DNA of 55,292 nt from a virus: positions 1 through 55,292 of IMG/VR virus record IMGVR_UViG_3300022849_000036, one strand, 5' to 3'. The notes under the pieces were generated by a model. That model worked only from the letters and a program-made list of their open reading frames with translations, was not told the origin of the DNA and did not search any database. Position numbers and translations under genes: made by a program. Positions 14,930-23,002 of the stretch are shown here, one piece after another. The first letter of the stretch is position 1. Each line of letters opens with the position of its first letter.

Positions 14930-15942
14930 GCAAAGCTAGATTGCGTCGTCAAATTCACGTTTCTGCGCTGAATATGGCGGCAGATTGCGGCCAGCGCTTT
15001 CTTTTTCGCTACATCCTCGGCATCAAGTCGCCACCGAACGCATTTCTGCTGGTGGGCAAATCCACAGACGAATCGGTGACGCAGGATCTCGACCACAAGA
15101 TCGAGACAGGGGAGCTGTTGAAGCGCGACGACGTGCTCGCGATCTCGGCCGCCAAGTTCGAGCAGGAGCAGAAAAACGAACCCATCGAACTCGACCAGGA
15201 CGAGAAAAAGGACGGCAAAAGCCTGGACCAGGTATTGGGCGAGGCAAAGGACAAAGCGCTTTCTTTGTCCGGATTGCACCACGACGAGGCGGCACCGAAA
15301 ATTCAGCCAGTCCGCACACGCCGTAAATTCTCCGTGGACATGGACGCTTTTTTGCGCTCCCGGGCAAAAGAATTGCACGCTTCGGCAGAAGCGACGCCCG
15401 ACAAATACGCGGCCAATATCCTGCACGCACAGGCGCGGTCATTAAATGCCGCTGCCCGCACAGGCGTTGATTTCGTGGGTGAGCAGGACGTGCAGGAAAT
15501 TGTGCATGACGGAGATAAAGAATTGCTCGTCATCCGTGACACAAAGACATCCGCTAAATCGCCTACTCCGTCGTACATGGACGGGAACAATAAAGCGGGC
15601 ACGGCCGATGATTCCAACCAGTTGACTGCGTACGCGACTGCCAGCTACGTCGTGGACGGGAAATTGCCCGACAAAATGGTGTTGGATTTTCTGGTCCGCA
15701 CGAATGCCGCAAAGCCGACATTAAAATACGTGCCCACGGTCACAACACGCAGTATAGACGACGTGCAGGTATTTTTAAACCGCTTTGCCAATTTGATCCA
15801 CGCCATGAAAACCGGCGTCTTTGTACCGGCGAATCAAAGCTGGTGGGGATGCGATCGAAAATGGTGCGGATATTACCAAATCTGCGGCTATGTGAGACAT
15901 CCCGTGCTGGTACAGATCACAAAAGGAGAGGAAAATGCCTGA
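14890..15942 (+). CDS. PD-(D/E)XK nuclease, RecB/Cas4-like (350 aa)
   Basis: C33 in ADCGQRFLFRY, nuclease core with DTKT (D217, K219) and NQLTAYA (Q244), and C321, C326, C332 at the end (CDRKWCGYYQIC). The one-plus-three cysteine layout is that of Fe-S RecB-family nucleases such as Cas4, AddB and Dna2. Directly followed by RecT, so it most likely is the 5'-3' exonuclease partner in phage recombination. A role in CRISPR adaptation is possible but unsupported. AAAGGAG sets ATG 14890. Confidence 0.85.
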   Translation: MEKSPVPSLDKIVSKARLRRQIHVSALNMAADCGQRFLFRYILGIKSPPNAFLLVGKSTDESVTQDLDHKIETGELLKRDDVLAISAAKFEQEQKNEPIELDQDEKKDGKSLDQVLGEAKDKALSLSGLHHDEAAPKIQPVRTRRKFSVDMDAFLRSRAKELHASAEATPDKYAANILHAQARSLNAAARTGVDFVGEQDVQEIVHDGDKELLVIRDTKTSAKSPTPSYMDGNNKAGTADDSNQLTAYATASYVVDGKLPDKMVLDFLVRTNAAKPTLKYVPTVTTRSIDDVQVFLNRFANLIHAMKTGVFVPANQSWWGCDRKWCGYYQICGYVRHPVLVQITKGEENA

Positions 15943-17014
15943 AACTGGAATGATGGTCGCAAATACGCAGGGCATGACGGTCGTTAATCAGGACTGGGAG
16001 CGGCCAGAAAACCTTGAACTGATCAAGCAAACAGTGGCACCAGGGTTGTCTGACCCGGAATTCATGATGTTCTGCCATGTGGCGCGCGTGCGGCGACTCG
16101 ATCCGCTCCAAAAGCAAATCTATGCCATCAAGCGGCGCACATGGAATTCAGAGACTGGCCAATATGAAGAGCGGATGGTGCTCCAGGTGGGCATTGACGG
16201 CTTCCGGTCGGTCGCCAATCGCACCGGCCTGTACATGCCGTCTGACAAGCTGCCGCTGGTGGAAGGGCAGGGAACAGACAATCTTCGCGTGACAGTGTGG
16301 GTGCAAAAATGGCACGAACAGTCTTCGCAATGGAAAGAATTTGGCGCAACGGCGTACTATCGGGAATCTGTGCAAACCAAGAAAAACCGGGCAACAGGTA
16401 AGCTGGAGCCTGTCTCCCAATGGGAAAAAATGCCGCTCGGCCAGACCGAAAAGTGCGCTGAATCGAAGGCCATTCGCCGCGGTTGGCCGGAAGAGCTGGG
16501 GCAGTTTTATATCCCGGAGGAAGTGTCGTCGACGATTGAAGGAGATCCCGTGCCGCCAGTAAACCACAAGCTGGACAAAGTCCGGCGCGAGCTGGGCACG
16601 CTCAAGGTATCTTCGGAGCCCAATCGCGGCCATGGCCATGAAGGAACGCAGCGGGCACCAGACGCCGTAATCTGCGCGGAGTGCCGCACCTTGAATGGCC
16701 ACACGGCAGACTGCTCGCTGGGCAAGAAGGCGAGTCAGAAAAAGCCCAGCAAGCGGGAAGAATGGGAGACGCGGCCTGGCCATGACCCCAAGATCCATAT
16801 TTCTTTTGAAGATGCCGTGACGCTGTTCGATATTCAGCGCAAGCTGAACCTGACAGAAGATCAGATCAAGGCGTTTCTCGACAAGGAGTTTGAAGTTCAG
16901 CATCGGTACTTGATCCGGCAGGATCAGTTCCAGCAAGTGCTCGATGCCATTCAAGAACAGTTTGGCAAAAAGCAAGAAAAGGGCAGTGATCCTGCGGACA
17001 AGTTGTTCCTGTAA
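15935..17014 (+). CDS. bet: RecT/Bet single-strand annealing recombinase
   Basis: 359 aa. The N-terminal ~200 residues contain FCHVARVRRLDPLQKQIYAI and VLQVGIDGFRSVANRTGLY, both typical of the Bet/RecT family. The C-terminal ~150 residues are an extra region with a CAEC...C motif and a charged end. Anneals complementary single strands after resection by the partner nuclease. Starts eight bases inside the nuclease gene with AGGAGAGG upstream. Confidence 0.92.
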   Translation: MPETGMMVANTQGMTVVNQDWERPENLELIKQTVAPGLSDPEFMMFCHVARVRRLDPLQKQIYAIKRRTWNSETGQYEERMVLQVGIDGFRSVANRTGLYMPSDKLPLVEGQGTDNLRVTVWVQKWHEQSSQWKEFGATAYYRESVQTKKNRATGKLEPVSQWEKMPLGQTEKCAESKAIRRGWPEELGQFYIPEEVSSTIEGDPVPPVNHKLDKVRRELGTLKVSSEPNRGHGHEGTQRAPDAVICAECRTLNGHTADCSLGKKASQKKPSKREEWETRPGHDPKIHISFEDAVTLFDIQRKLNLTEDQIKAFLDKEFEVQHRYLIRQDQFQQVLDAIQEQFGKKQEKGSDPADKLFL

Positions 17015-17023
17015 GCCCATGCC

Positions 17024-17069
17024 GACCGTGGTAGAGAACGCAGATGTTTATTGTTCTTGGCCACGGTCG
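17024..17069 (+). terminator. Inverted repeat after recT
   Basis: CGACCGTGG pairs with CCACGGTCG and AGAAC with GTTCT inside. No U-tract. The 17070-17146 gap holds a second small hairpin, CGCAAA/TTTGCG, before the next gene. Confidence 0.5.
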
Positions 17070-17146
17070 CATAATAGGGGAGAAAAAGCGCAAAGAAAGC
17101 GTATGATTTTTGCGTAATAAAAATAGCCCCAAGGAGCTATGTCAAT

Positions 17147-17494
17147 ATGCCATTACGCATGATGGAACAAAGCAAGGCTTTCCCGAAAAAGTCGCATATC
17201 GATCTGTATAAGCCGTTGATTGATGCGGCGTTGAATGCATCGCTGGGAGAAGACGGTCTGCCGAAGGTCGCAATTGAAGACTTTGCCAACGCTATTTTGG
17301 CGGCAAAAGCAGCCAATGTGATCCGAACCTTCAGCAGTGCCAACAACCATAATCTGTGGGTTTCGTGCCCGCCAAATTCCAAAAGCGTTTATGTCTACAA
17401 ATCGAATAAGCCACGTCGGACGCGGACGAATAATCATGTTGCCCCTTCCACCGAGCCAGAAGCGCCGAAGGCACCTGAGGCCCCTACGGCTTGA
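17147..17494 (+). CDS. Hypothetical protein (115 aa)
   Basis: Helical N-terminus (IDLYKPLIDAALNASLGEDG), then a basic RRTRTNN stretch and a proline/glutamate-rich tail. AAGGAG lies 10 bases upstream of the ATG. No domain recognised; the basic centre may bind nucleic acid. Confidence 0.6.
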   Translation: MPLRMMEQSKAFPKKSHIDLYKPLIDAALNASLGEDGLPKVAIEDFANAILAAKAANVIRTFSSANNHNLWVSCPPNSKSVYVYKSNKPRRTRTNNHVAPSTEPEAPKAPEAPTA

Positions 17495-17594
17495 ACAACA
17501 CGCTCATTTGAAGGCATTGACAGTGGCGCTCACGAGGCATAAACCGAGCGCCACCGCGTAAGCCGAGGGAAAGATGCTCGGGGGAGGGAAGACC

Positions 17595-17888
17595 ATGATG
17601 CCTAGCCAGGAATTCACCAAAGCATTTGAAGCGCTTTTGAAGCAGCATGATATTCACTCTGCGGTTTTGTGCTGGGTTATGCAGGATAGCAACGACCCCG
17701 AGGTCGTGGAGGGGGATCACTTTCTGTTTGGCTGCCCGAAGTGCGCCGGGAGAATTCTGGCCCATACGGCGTTTCACCTGGATGATCCATGGAAAGAATC
17801 GTTTTCCAAAGAATTTTCAAACCAGGTTCTGGATCAGCTGGCCCTTTACGCGATGCCAACCCCAAGTGGCTCCCAAAAGCCGAATTGA
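17595..17888 (+). CDS. Small CxxC protein (97 aa)
   Basis: GGGAGGG precedes tandem ATG ATG at 17595. The FGCPKCAGRIL segment is a single zinc-ribbon-like CPxC. Otherwise helical and acidic. No function recognised. Confidence 0.55.
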   Translation: MMPSQEFTKAFEALLKQHDIHSAVLCWVMQDSNDPEVVEGDHFLFGCPKCAGRILAHTAFHLDDPWKESFSKEFSNQVLDQLALYAMPTPSGSQKPN

Positions 17889-17904
17889 TCCTGTGCGCGG
17901 TGGG

Positions 17905-17927
17905 GGCAGTCCGGATTCCGGACTGCC
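17905..17927 (+). repeat. AGTCCGG palindrome
   Basis: GGCAGTCCGGATTCCGGACTGCC, perfect over ten pairs except the central ATT, 17 bases after a stop codon and followed by an A-run. Second of six dispersed copies. A TTGACA at 17939 could be a -35. From 17928 to 18233 no gene is certain; a CAAAGGGC/GCCCTTTG hairpin lies near 18039-18073. Confidence 0.7.
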
Positions 17928-18117
17928 AAAAAACAGTCTTGACAGAAAATCGGAACGGAAGTTCAATGCAAACAGGCGGGTAGTTCTTGCCTGTGCTGGT
18001 GCCGCTTCTGAACTGGTGCTCTTCATAAGCGGTTATTTTGCAAAGGGCTGGTCTCTCCTCGGTGGCTGGCCCTTTGTTATGTGCCTCTTTGCACTCTAAA
18101 AATCTTTTTCACGTTAT

Positions 18118-18147
18118 TTTACATTTTTTGCTGCTTTATGCTACACT
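18118..18147 (+). promoter_or_regulatory. Promoter of the MerR/excisionase-like gene
   Basis: TTTACA, 18 bases, TACACT, with TGC just before the -10. The transcript would run 80 bases before the AAGGAG and ATG at 18234. Confidence 0.5.
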
Positions 18148-18233
18148 TCCGATGAATTCTGTTTCAAAAAGGGATAGTTAATGCAAATTGATTGAGAATG
18201 AACAGTTTGTAGAAGCATGAAGGAGTACAGCAA

Positions 18234-18494
18234 ATGGGTATCGCATCTGCAGAACCACCGCTTGAACCTCTGATCGATGCCAAAGAAGCGGCCAAATATC
18301 TCGGCTTTAGCGTGAACACGATTAAGCGCTGGGCGCATGAAGGCAAAATCCCTTGCATTGCTTTTGTGATTGGTTCCAATGGCAAGTGCACATACCGTTA
18401 CCGCGCCTCCGAATTAAAAGTATTTTTGCAGACGCTAGAACAACGTCCGCACTCTATGACTATACTTACGCTAGAGAACAGGGCATGCCTCTGA
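18234..18494 (+). CDS. MerR/excisionase-type helix-turn-helix protein (86 aa)
   Basis: IDAKEAAKYLGFSVNTIKRW followed by AHEGKIPCIAF is the HTH_17 pattern (select a helix, then a beta wing). Such small proteins act as excisionases or local regulators; its place just ahead of the integrase supports that. AAGGAG sits eight bases before ATG 18234. The gene ends in its own terminator. Confidence 0.8.
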   Translation: MGIASAEPPLEPLIDAKEAAKYLGFSVNTIKRWAHEGKIPCIAFVIGSNGKCTYRYRASELKVFLQTLEQRPHSMTILTLENRACL

Positions 18495-18539
18495 AAAGTA
18501 TGTCGGCGATCGCTCTCAGTGATCGCCGACATACTTTTT
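18494..18539 (+). terminator. Very strong bidirectional terminator
   Basis: AAAAGTATGTCGGCGATC pairs perfectly over 18 positions with its complement ending in TTTTT, loop nine bases. The A-run on the left makes it work on both strands. It insulates the regulator from the integrase. Confidence 0.85.
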
Positions 18540-18566
18540 GAAAGAAAATCCGATGCTGGGACATTT

Positions 18567-18844
18567 TTGGGGGCACTTCTTAAAAAGCAAGGAATAAGTC
18601 CTTTGTTTTGTTCGTTCTAAGTATTCCGTGGTAAAGTCCAACTCCATATATATAACCTAAACTTATCTCGACGTTTCTCCCCTGTTTTTACCCTTTTATC
18701 CCATTTAAAACAAAAGCTTTATCCTTTTTGCCTATCGGCTTTTTGGCTCATTAGCGTTTAGGAGAGTTGGGGACGATCATCTGTAAACGGCGCTTTTCTG
18801 GGGGCATTTTTTGGTACACTTTGACTCATGCGATGTGCCCCCAA
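18567..18844 (+). other. Integrase upstream region with repeats (possible att arms)
   Basis: TTGGGGGCAC (18567-18576) is repeated in inverted form as GTGCCCCCAA (18835-18844), with a related GGGGGCATTTTTTGG near 18800. ACTTATCTCGAC at 18661-18672 recurs downstream of the integrase at 20243. This is what integrase arm sites look like, but no core attachment site can be proved. A TACACT at 18815 may be the -10 for the integrase. Confidence 0.4.
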
Positions 18845-18877
18845 TACGCCATCGGAGAGAAGGAACAGGCAGAAATC

Positions 18878-20155
18878 ATGAAAATAGTGGGTGAACTTTC
18901 AAACTTGCAGTGTGAAAAGGCAGCGGTTAGGCCGAAGCCCTACAAGATTTTTGACCATGGCGGTCTTCATTTGCTCATCGCACCGACTGGCGGAAAGCTG
19001 TGGCGCTGGAAGTACCGCTATGAAGGCAAGCAGAAGCAAATGGCTTTTGGTGGATTTCCCGTCGTGTCTTTGGCCCAGGCACGGCTTCTCCACGCCGAGG
19101 CGCGGGCAAAGCTGGCCGCTGGCACTGATCCTATGGCGGAGCGCCAGGAAGCCAAGCATGAACTGCGAGAAGCGCTGGCTGCGAAGAAAAAAAAGACAAC
19201 GACCGAACCGAACTTTGAAAATCTGGCGCGCCAATGGTTCGCTTGGTGGAAAAACGACAAAAACCAAAAGTATATTGATAGAGTTCAAAGTCGGCTGGAA
19301 GGCGATACAATTCCGCGACTCGGTAAAATGCGTCCAGAAGACATCCAACGCATGGATATTGTGAATGCAATTAAGGCAACAGATAATCGCGGTTCGCATG
19401 ATAGTGCTCGACGCAACTTGCAGACGATCCGGCAAATTTTTACTTGGGGACAGAATAACGGAGTGCTGGACGGGAACAGCTTGAATCCTGCCACGAGTAT
19501 CCGTTCAGAAGACATTCTTTCCAGAACTGTGAAAGGGCATTTTGCGCGTATTTCGCTCTCCGAATTGCCTGCCCTGATTCAGAAGATGGATCAAAATACT
19601 GGATACCCCGTGACGCGTCTTGCCATGGAATTGATGAGCCTGACCTTCTTGCGTACTACAGAATTGCTTTCTGGACGCTGGAAGGAAATCGATTGGGACC
19701 AAAAGCAGTGGATCATCCCTGCGGAACGGATGAAGGGCAGGAGACAGGAAAAGAGAGCGCACTTGGTTCCACTTTCGCGGCAGAGTCTTGATGCGTTCAA
19801 GCGACTGTACGAACTTTCTGGTTCTGGAGAATATATGTTCCCGAGTATTGGTGGCCACGCATCAAAGACGATCTGCAGCAACATCATACTGCATACGCTG
19901 AAACGCCTTGGCTATCATCGGACGATGACAGGGCATGGATGGCGAGGTCTTGCATCGACCTATCTGCACGAGAAAGGTTTCAATCATCTTCACATTGAAA
20001 CGCAACTTTCCCATGTTTCTGGAGCTGGCGATACGGTTTCACAGGCTTACAACTATGCGCAATATCTTGAACCGCGTCGACAAATGATGCAAGCCTGGGC
20101 AGATTTTTTGGACGAGTGCCGCAATAAAGCAACGCGAGAAATTCCCGCCGCCTAA
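18878..20155 (+). CDS. int: Tyrosine integrase, P4/DUF4102 type (425 aa)
   Basis: The N-terminal DUF4102 arm-binding domain reads KPYKIFDHGGLHLLIAPTGG. The catalytic domain has FLRTTELL (R259), HGWRGLAST (H353, R356), QLSH (H379) and the AYNYAQYL tyrosine (Y391). All active-site residues are present. Catalyses site-specific integration and excision with the help of the nearby regulators. ATG 18878 matches where the family normally starts; ATG 18833 is possible. GAAGGAA is 13 bases upstream. Confidence 0.92.
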   Translation: MKIVGELSNLQCEKAAVRPKPYKIFDHGGLHLLIAPTGGKLWRWKYRYEGKQKQMAFGGFPVVSLAQARLLHAEARAKLAAGTDPMAERQEAKHELREALAAKKKKTTTEPNFENLARQWFAWWKNDKNQKYIDRVQSRLEGDTIPRLGKMRPEDIQRMDIVNAIKATDNRGSHDSARRNLQTIRQIFTWGQNNGVLDGNSLNPATSIRSEDILSRTVKGHFARISLSELPALIQKMDQNTGYPVTRLAMELMSLTFLRTTELLSGRWKEIDWDQKQWIIPAERMKGRRQEKRAHLVPLSRQSLDAFKRLYELSGSGEYMFPSIGGHASKTICSNIILHTLKRLGYHRTMTGHGWRGLASTYLHEKGFNHLHIETQLSHVSGAGDTVSQAYNYAQYLEPRRQMMQAWADFLDECRNKATREIPAA

Positions 20156-20176
20156 CAACAAAATTTAAAAAAACGA

Positions 20177-20217
20177 GCCGGCCGCGAGGGGAAAATACCC
20201 CGTGCGCCGGCCTTTTT
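20177..20217 (+). terminator. Intrinsic terminator after integrase
   Basis: GCCGGC and GGGG on the left pair with CCCC and GCCGGC on the right, six-base AAAATA loop, then CTTTTT. Confidence 0.85.
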
Positions 20218-20259
20218 ACCTCGACGTTTTAGCTCATTCTCGACTTATCTCGACTTATA
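20218..20259 (+). repeat. CTCGAC direct repeats beside the integrase
   Basis: CTCGAC occurs three times in about 40 bases, including TCTCGACTTA twice in tandem. A 12-base form is shared exactly with 18661-18672 on the other side of the integrase. Likely integrase or AlpA binding sites. Confidence 0.45.
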
Positions 20260-20337
20260 GCATTAGTTTTAAAAATTCCGCTTGCAAAGCAAAAAAAAAC
20301 GCGAATAATCACGGTAGTTTCGCTTGAGGATATTGAG

Positions 20338-20550
20338 ATGAAGAAACCTACCGAGGTACCAGGATCGCCAGCGATTCTGCGTAAGAAGCAAGTGGTAGCG
20401 ATGGTCGGACTGAGCGCTAGCACGATCTATTCACTCCAAAAGTCGGGTTCTTTCCCCGCTCCGGTAAAGCTCAGCATGCGTGCCATGGGTTGGCTGTCTG
20501 CCGACATTGATCACTGGCTGGCCGAGCGTGCTGCCGAGAGAGCTGCGTAA
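20338..20550 (+). CDS. AlpA-family regulator (70 aa)
   Basis: LRKKQVVAMVGLSASTIYSL followed by a KSGSFPAPVKLSMRAMGWL wing is the AlpA pattern. The family activates prophage integrase/excision in P4-like elements. It sits just after the integrase and the CTCGAC repeats, which could be its targets. Confidence 0.85.
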   Translation: MKKPTEVPGSPAILRKKQVVAMVGLSASTIYSLQKSGSFPAPVKLSMRAMGWLSADIDHWLAERAAERAA

Positions 20551-20653
20551 CTCCCACACCTAAAAATTGCATTGAATCGATGCGACTTTGCCACTCTGCT
20601 TTCTTGAGCGGTCGGGGATTCTTTGCGCATTTTTTTGAGGAGCGCAGGAACAG

Positions 20654-22045
20654 ATGATGCAGATCGGCGCTTACTACAACGAGATCGATCCTTTCAAGTC
20701 TGAAGTCTTGCGGGAAGCCATCCAAGCAGGCGCAATTGCACCGGGGGATGTAGATGAACGGAGCATCGTCGATGTTGAACCAGCCGACCTTATGGGATAT
20801 GCCCAATGCCACTTCTTCGCAGGTGGCGGATTCTGGAGCGTTGCCCTGCGTCAAGCTGGATGGTCCGACGAGTGGCCCGTCTGGACAGGCTCCTGCCCCT
20901 GCCCCAGCTTCAGCGCGGCAGGCAAAGGTCAAGGGTTTGATGATCCTCGTCACCTCTGGCCTGCTTGGGCACGACTCATCCGCGAGTGCCACCCTTCAAC
21001 AATCTTTGGAGAGCAAGTTAGTGCCGCGATTGGACACGGCTGGCTCGACCTTGTTCAGACTGATCTGGAAGCACAAAACTACGCCGTTGGGAAGATCGTA
21101 CTTGGAGCGGCAAGCGTTGGCGCGCCACACATCCGGCAACGACTTTACTTCGTGGCGCAGTCCCAATGCCCGGCTGAACGGCGGCGGGGACTACTCGGAC
21201 CCGGAGAAGGCGGCGAAGCGCTTGGAGCAGGGGCATCAGCTCAATCTTTCGGAAGAAGTGCTGATTTCAGCTTGGCCAACACCGCAGACGCACGACGACA
21301 AGCTGCGGGGCAACACGGAAGCGGACAACCACTATTTCCCGCACGACCTGAGCAACGCGGCGACTCTCTCGTCATGGTCGACGCCGAAGGCAGAGGACTC
21401 GGAATGTGCGGGAGCGCATCGGGGCAAGCCGGATACACTGCACAGCCAAGCGAATCTGGCGACTTGGGCAACTCCTGCGAACAGCGATTATCGAACGGCC
21501 AACTTGAAGAGTTTTGCGGAACGCGGCGGGGGCAAAAAGGGCGAGCAACTGCGAAACCAAGTGAAACAGTTGGCGGGTTGGGCATCTCCGAAAGTGAACG
21601 ACGACAATCTGGACCGGCGCGGAATGAAGTCGACGGAGAAGGAATGGAATCGACCGAACGCAAGCAGATCGAGCCTGCCGCTGGAAGCAAAAATGCTGGC
21701 AGCATGGCCGAGCCCCTGCACGCCGAACGGTGGCCGTTCGATGTCGACGGACAAGATGGACGTGACGGGGAAGACGCTCGACGGCAGGAAGCACACGACG
21801 ACTTTGGAACATGCAGTGAAGTTCGCGGGGCCAGTCCGCTTAACGGCTTCTGGCGAGATGCTGACTGGATTGGATGCCGGGATGGAAAGTTCCGGCCAGT
21901 TGAATCCGGCTCATTCCCGCTGGCTCATGGGAGTGCCGCCCGTGTGGGACGACTTCGCCTCTACGGCGATGCAATCTGCATCCCTGCGGCACAAGCATTC
22001 ATTGAAGCGTACCTCGAAGCAAAAAGCGCAAAGAAACAAGGATAA
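20654..22045 (+). CDS. C5-cytosine DNA methyltransferase, phage type (463 aa)
   Basis: FAGGGF (55-60) binds AdoMet, SCPCPSFS carries the catalytic Cys83 after Pro, GEQV (119-122) replaces ENV, and IRQRLYFVA is motif VIII. The long middle (about 170-400) is low in complexity, and the C-terminus, DADWIGCRDGKFRPVE then VGRLRLYGDAI, returns to family sequence. Probably protects phage DNA from restriction. GAGGAGCG precedes the ATG pair. Another long gene lies in a different frame over the same DNA. Confidence 0.88.
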   Translation: MMQIGAYYNEIDPFKSEVLREAIQAGAIAPGDVDERSIVDVEPADLMGYAQCHFFAGGGFWSVALRQAGWSDEWPVWTGSCPCPSFSAAGKGQGFDDPRHLWPAWARLIRECHPSTIFGEQVSAAIGHGWLDLVQTDLEAQNYAVGKIVLGAASVGAPHIRQRLYFVAQSQCPAERRRGLLGPGEGGEALGAGASAQSFGRSADFSLANTADARRQAAGQHGSGQPLFPARPEQRGDSLVMVDAEGRGLGMCGSASGQAGYTAQPSESGDLGNSCEQRLSNGQLEEFCGTRRGQKGRATAKPSETVGGLGISESERRQSGPARNEVDGEGMESTERKQIEPAAGSKNAGSMAEPLHAERWPFDVDGQDGRDGEDARRQEAHDDFGTCSEVRGASPLNGFWRDADWIGCRDGKFRPVESGSFPLAHGSAARVGRLRLYGDAICIPAAQAFIEAYLEAKSAKKQG

Positions 22046-22049
22046 GTGA
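20754..22049 (+). CDS. Second gene in another frame over the methyltransferase (431 aa)
   Basis: Open for 431 codons entirely across the methyltransferase gene, stopping four bases after it. The product has repeated tryptophan motifs (AWPTPQ, SWSTPK, TWATPA, GWASPK, AWPSPC) and a C-terminal GQLNPAHSRWLMGVPPVWDD. I recall this repeat and ending from annotated phage proteins found with methyltransferases, so both frames are probably translated. Function unknown. The start at ATG 20754 has only a weak G-rich site. Confidence 0.65.
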   Translation: MNGASSMLNQPTLWDMPNATSSQVADSGALPCVKLDGPTSGPSGQAPAPAPASARQAKVKGLMILVTSGLLGHDSSASATLQQSLESKLVPRLDTAGSTLFRLIWKHKTTPLGRSYLERQALARHTSGNDFTSWRSPNARLNGGGDYSDPEKAAKRLEQGHQLNLSEEVLISAWPTPQTHDDKLRGNTEADNHYFPHDLSNAATLSSWSTPKAEDSECAGAHRGKPDTLHSQANLATWATPANSDYRTANLKSFAERGGGKKGEQLRNQVKQLAGWASPKVNDDNLDRRGMKSTEKEWNRPNASRSSLPLEAKMLAAWPSPCTPNGGRSMSTDKMDVTGKTLDGRKHTTTLEHAVKFAGPVRLTASGEMLTGLDAGMESSGQLNPAHSRWLMGVPPVWDDFASTAMQSASLRHKHSLKRTSKQKAQRNKDK

Positions 22050-22933
22050 TGGGTCGTATACGCAGTATCAAACCGGAGTTCAACGCGAACGAAGGACTCT
22101 CGTCTTTGTCGGCGCAAGCGCATCTTCTTGCTGAAGCGCTGCTCTGCTACGCCGATGACGAGGGCTACTTCAACGCAAATCCGGTGCTTGTGCGTGCCGG
22201 AACGTGCCCATTACGCAAAGATTTTAAAAATATTTCGAAATATTTGAAAGAACTTGCATCGATCGGTTATTTACGCTTCGGCAGCTACAACGGTAAGCGC
22301 TACGGACAAGTCATCCATTTCAAAAACCATCAGAAGATTAGTCACCCTACAAAAAGTAAGTTCAATGTTTCACTCATCTTATGGGAAGGAACTCCGGAAG
22401 TTTCCGGAGAGTCTCCAGAGTTACTCGTGAAAGATCCAGAGAGCCTCGGGGAAGTTACGGAGCCGCTCCGCCCTGATCAGGGAACAGGGAACAGGGAACA
22501 GGGAACAGGGAACAGGGGGGCAGATTCCGGAGAAACTCTGGAATCCGCCGATGCCCCCGGCGATTCTCTTTCCCCGAGAGACCGATGGAAAAAACGAACT
22601 ATGCAGCAACGGGTGAACGAGCCGTTGAGCGACGAAGCGCAGATGATCGCAACGGCTGTGATTGAAGCCATCGGCATGACAACCGAATGGGCTCGAAACC
22701 AGATTGCCAGACAGGCCGAGCAGGAACTCAAGACCTATCCCGGCGACTTGGACGGCATTCGCGACGGGATGGTGGCGGCCTGGAAGGAATACTGCCGCTT
22801 GGATACGGCCGGCAAACTCAGCAAGGTGGCGTGTGGCCCTGAAAAGTTTTATGGCGAAGGCCGGTGGCGAACTTCGAAGCGTTGGGGATTGAAGCCGGGT
22901 GTGCGCGCCTACGAAGTGCTAAGCGTGGCGTAA
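22049..22933 (+). CDS. Replication-initiator-like phage protein (294 aa)
   Basis: MGRIRSIKPEFNANEGLSSL followed by LAEALLCYADDEGYF is the N-terminal winged-helix type often found next to phage primases or helicases. The middle (143-160) is encoded by five copies of GGAACAG, which is not a multiple of three. C-terminal residues ~190-290 are a separate helical and basic part. AAGGA precedes the ATG. It leads the primase-helicase gene. Confidence 0.6.
   Translation: MGRIRSIKPEFNANEGLSSLSAQAHLLAEALLCYADDEGYFNANPVLVRAGTCPLRKDFKNISKYLKELASIGYLRFGSYNGKRYGQVIHFKNHQKISHPTKSKFNVSLILWEGTPEVSGESPELLVKDPESLGEVTEPLRPDQGTGNREQGTGNRGADSGETLESADAPGDSLSPRDRWKKRTMQQRVNEPLSDEAQMIATAVIEAIGMTTEWARNQIARQAEQELKTYPGDLDGIRDGMVAAWKEYCRLDTAGKLSKVACGPEKFYGEGRWRTSKRWGLKPGVRAYEVLSVA
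22481..22515 (+). repeat. GGAACAG x5 tandem repeat inside a gene
   Basis: Five perfect tandem 7-base units followed by a G-run. Gain or loss of a unit would shift the reading frame of the gene at 22049. On the protein it gives an alternating GTGNREQ pattern. Confidence 0.9.
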
Positions 22934-23002
22934 CTCTCCCACGGCCGAAGACCTGGCCGTGGGGCTTCACAAGGCACAACGGGAACTGGAGAGGAAAACG
23001 CA

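Noticed and set aside
14890-15942. Calling the nuclease Cas4
   Set aside because: Its pairing with RecT is better explained by phage recombination; no Cas1 or Cas2 is present.
20565-20590. TTGCATTGAATCGATGCGAC, a possible lone CRISPR repeat
   Set aside because: Only the hairpin partly matches; the conserved AGTTT upstream and the CAAC end are missing.
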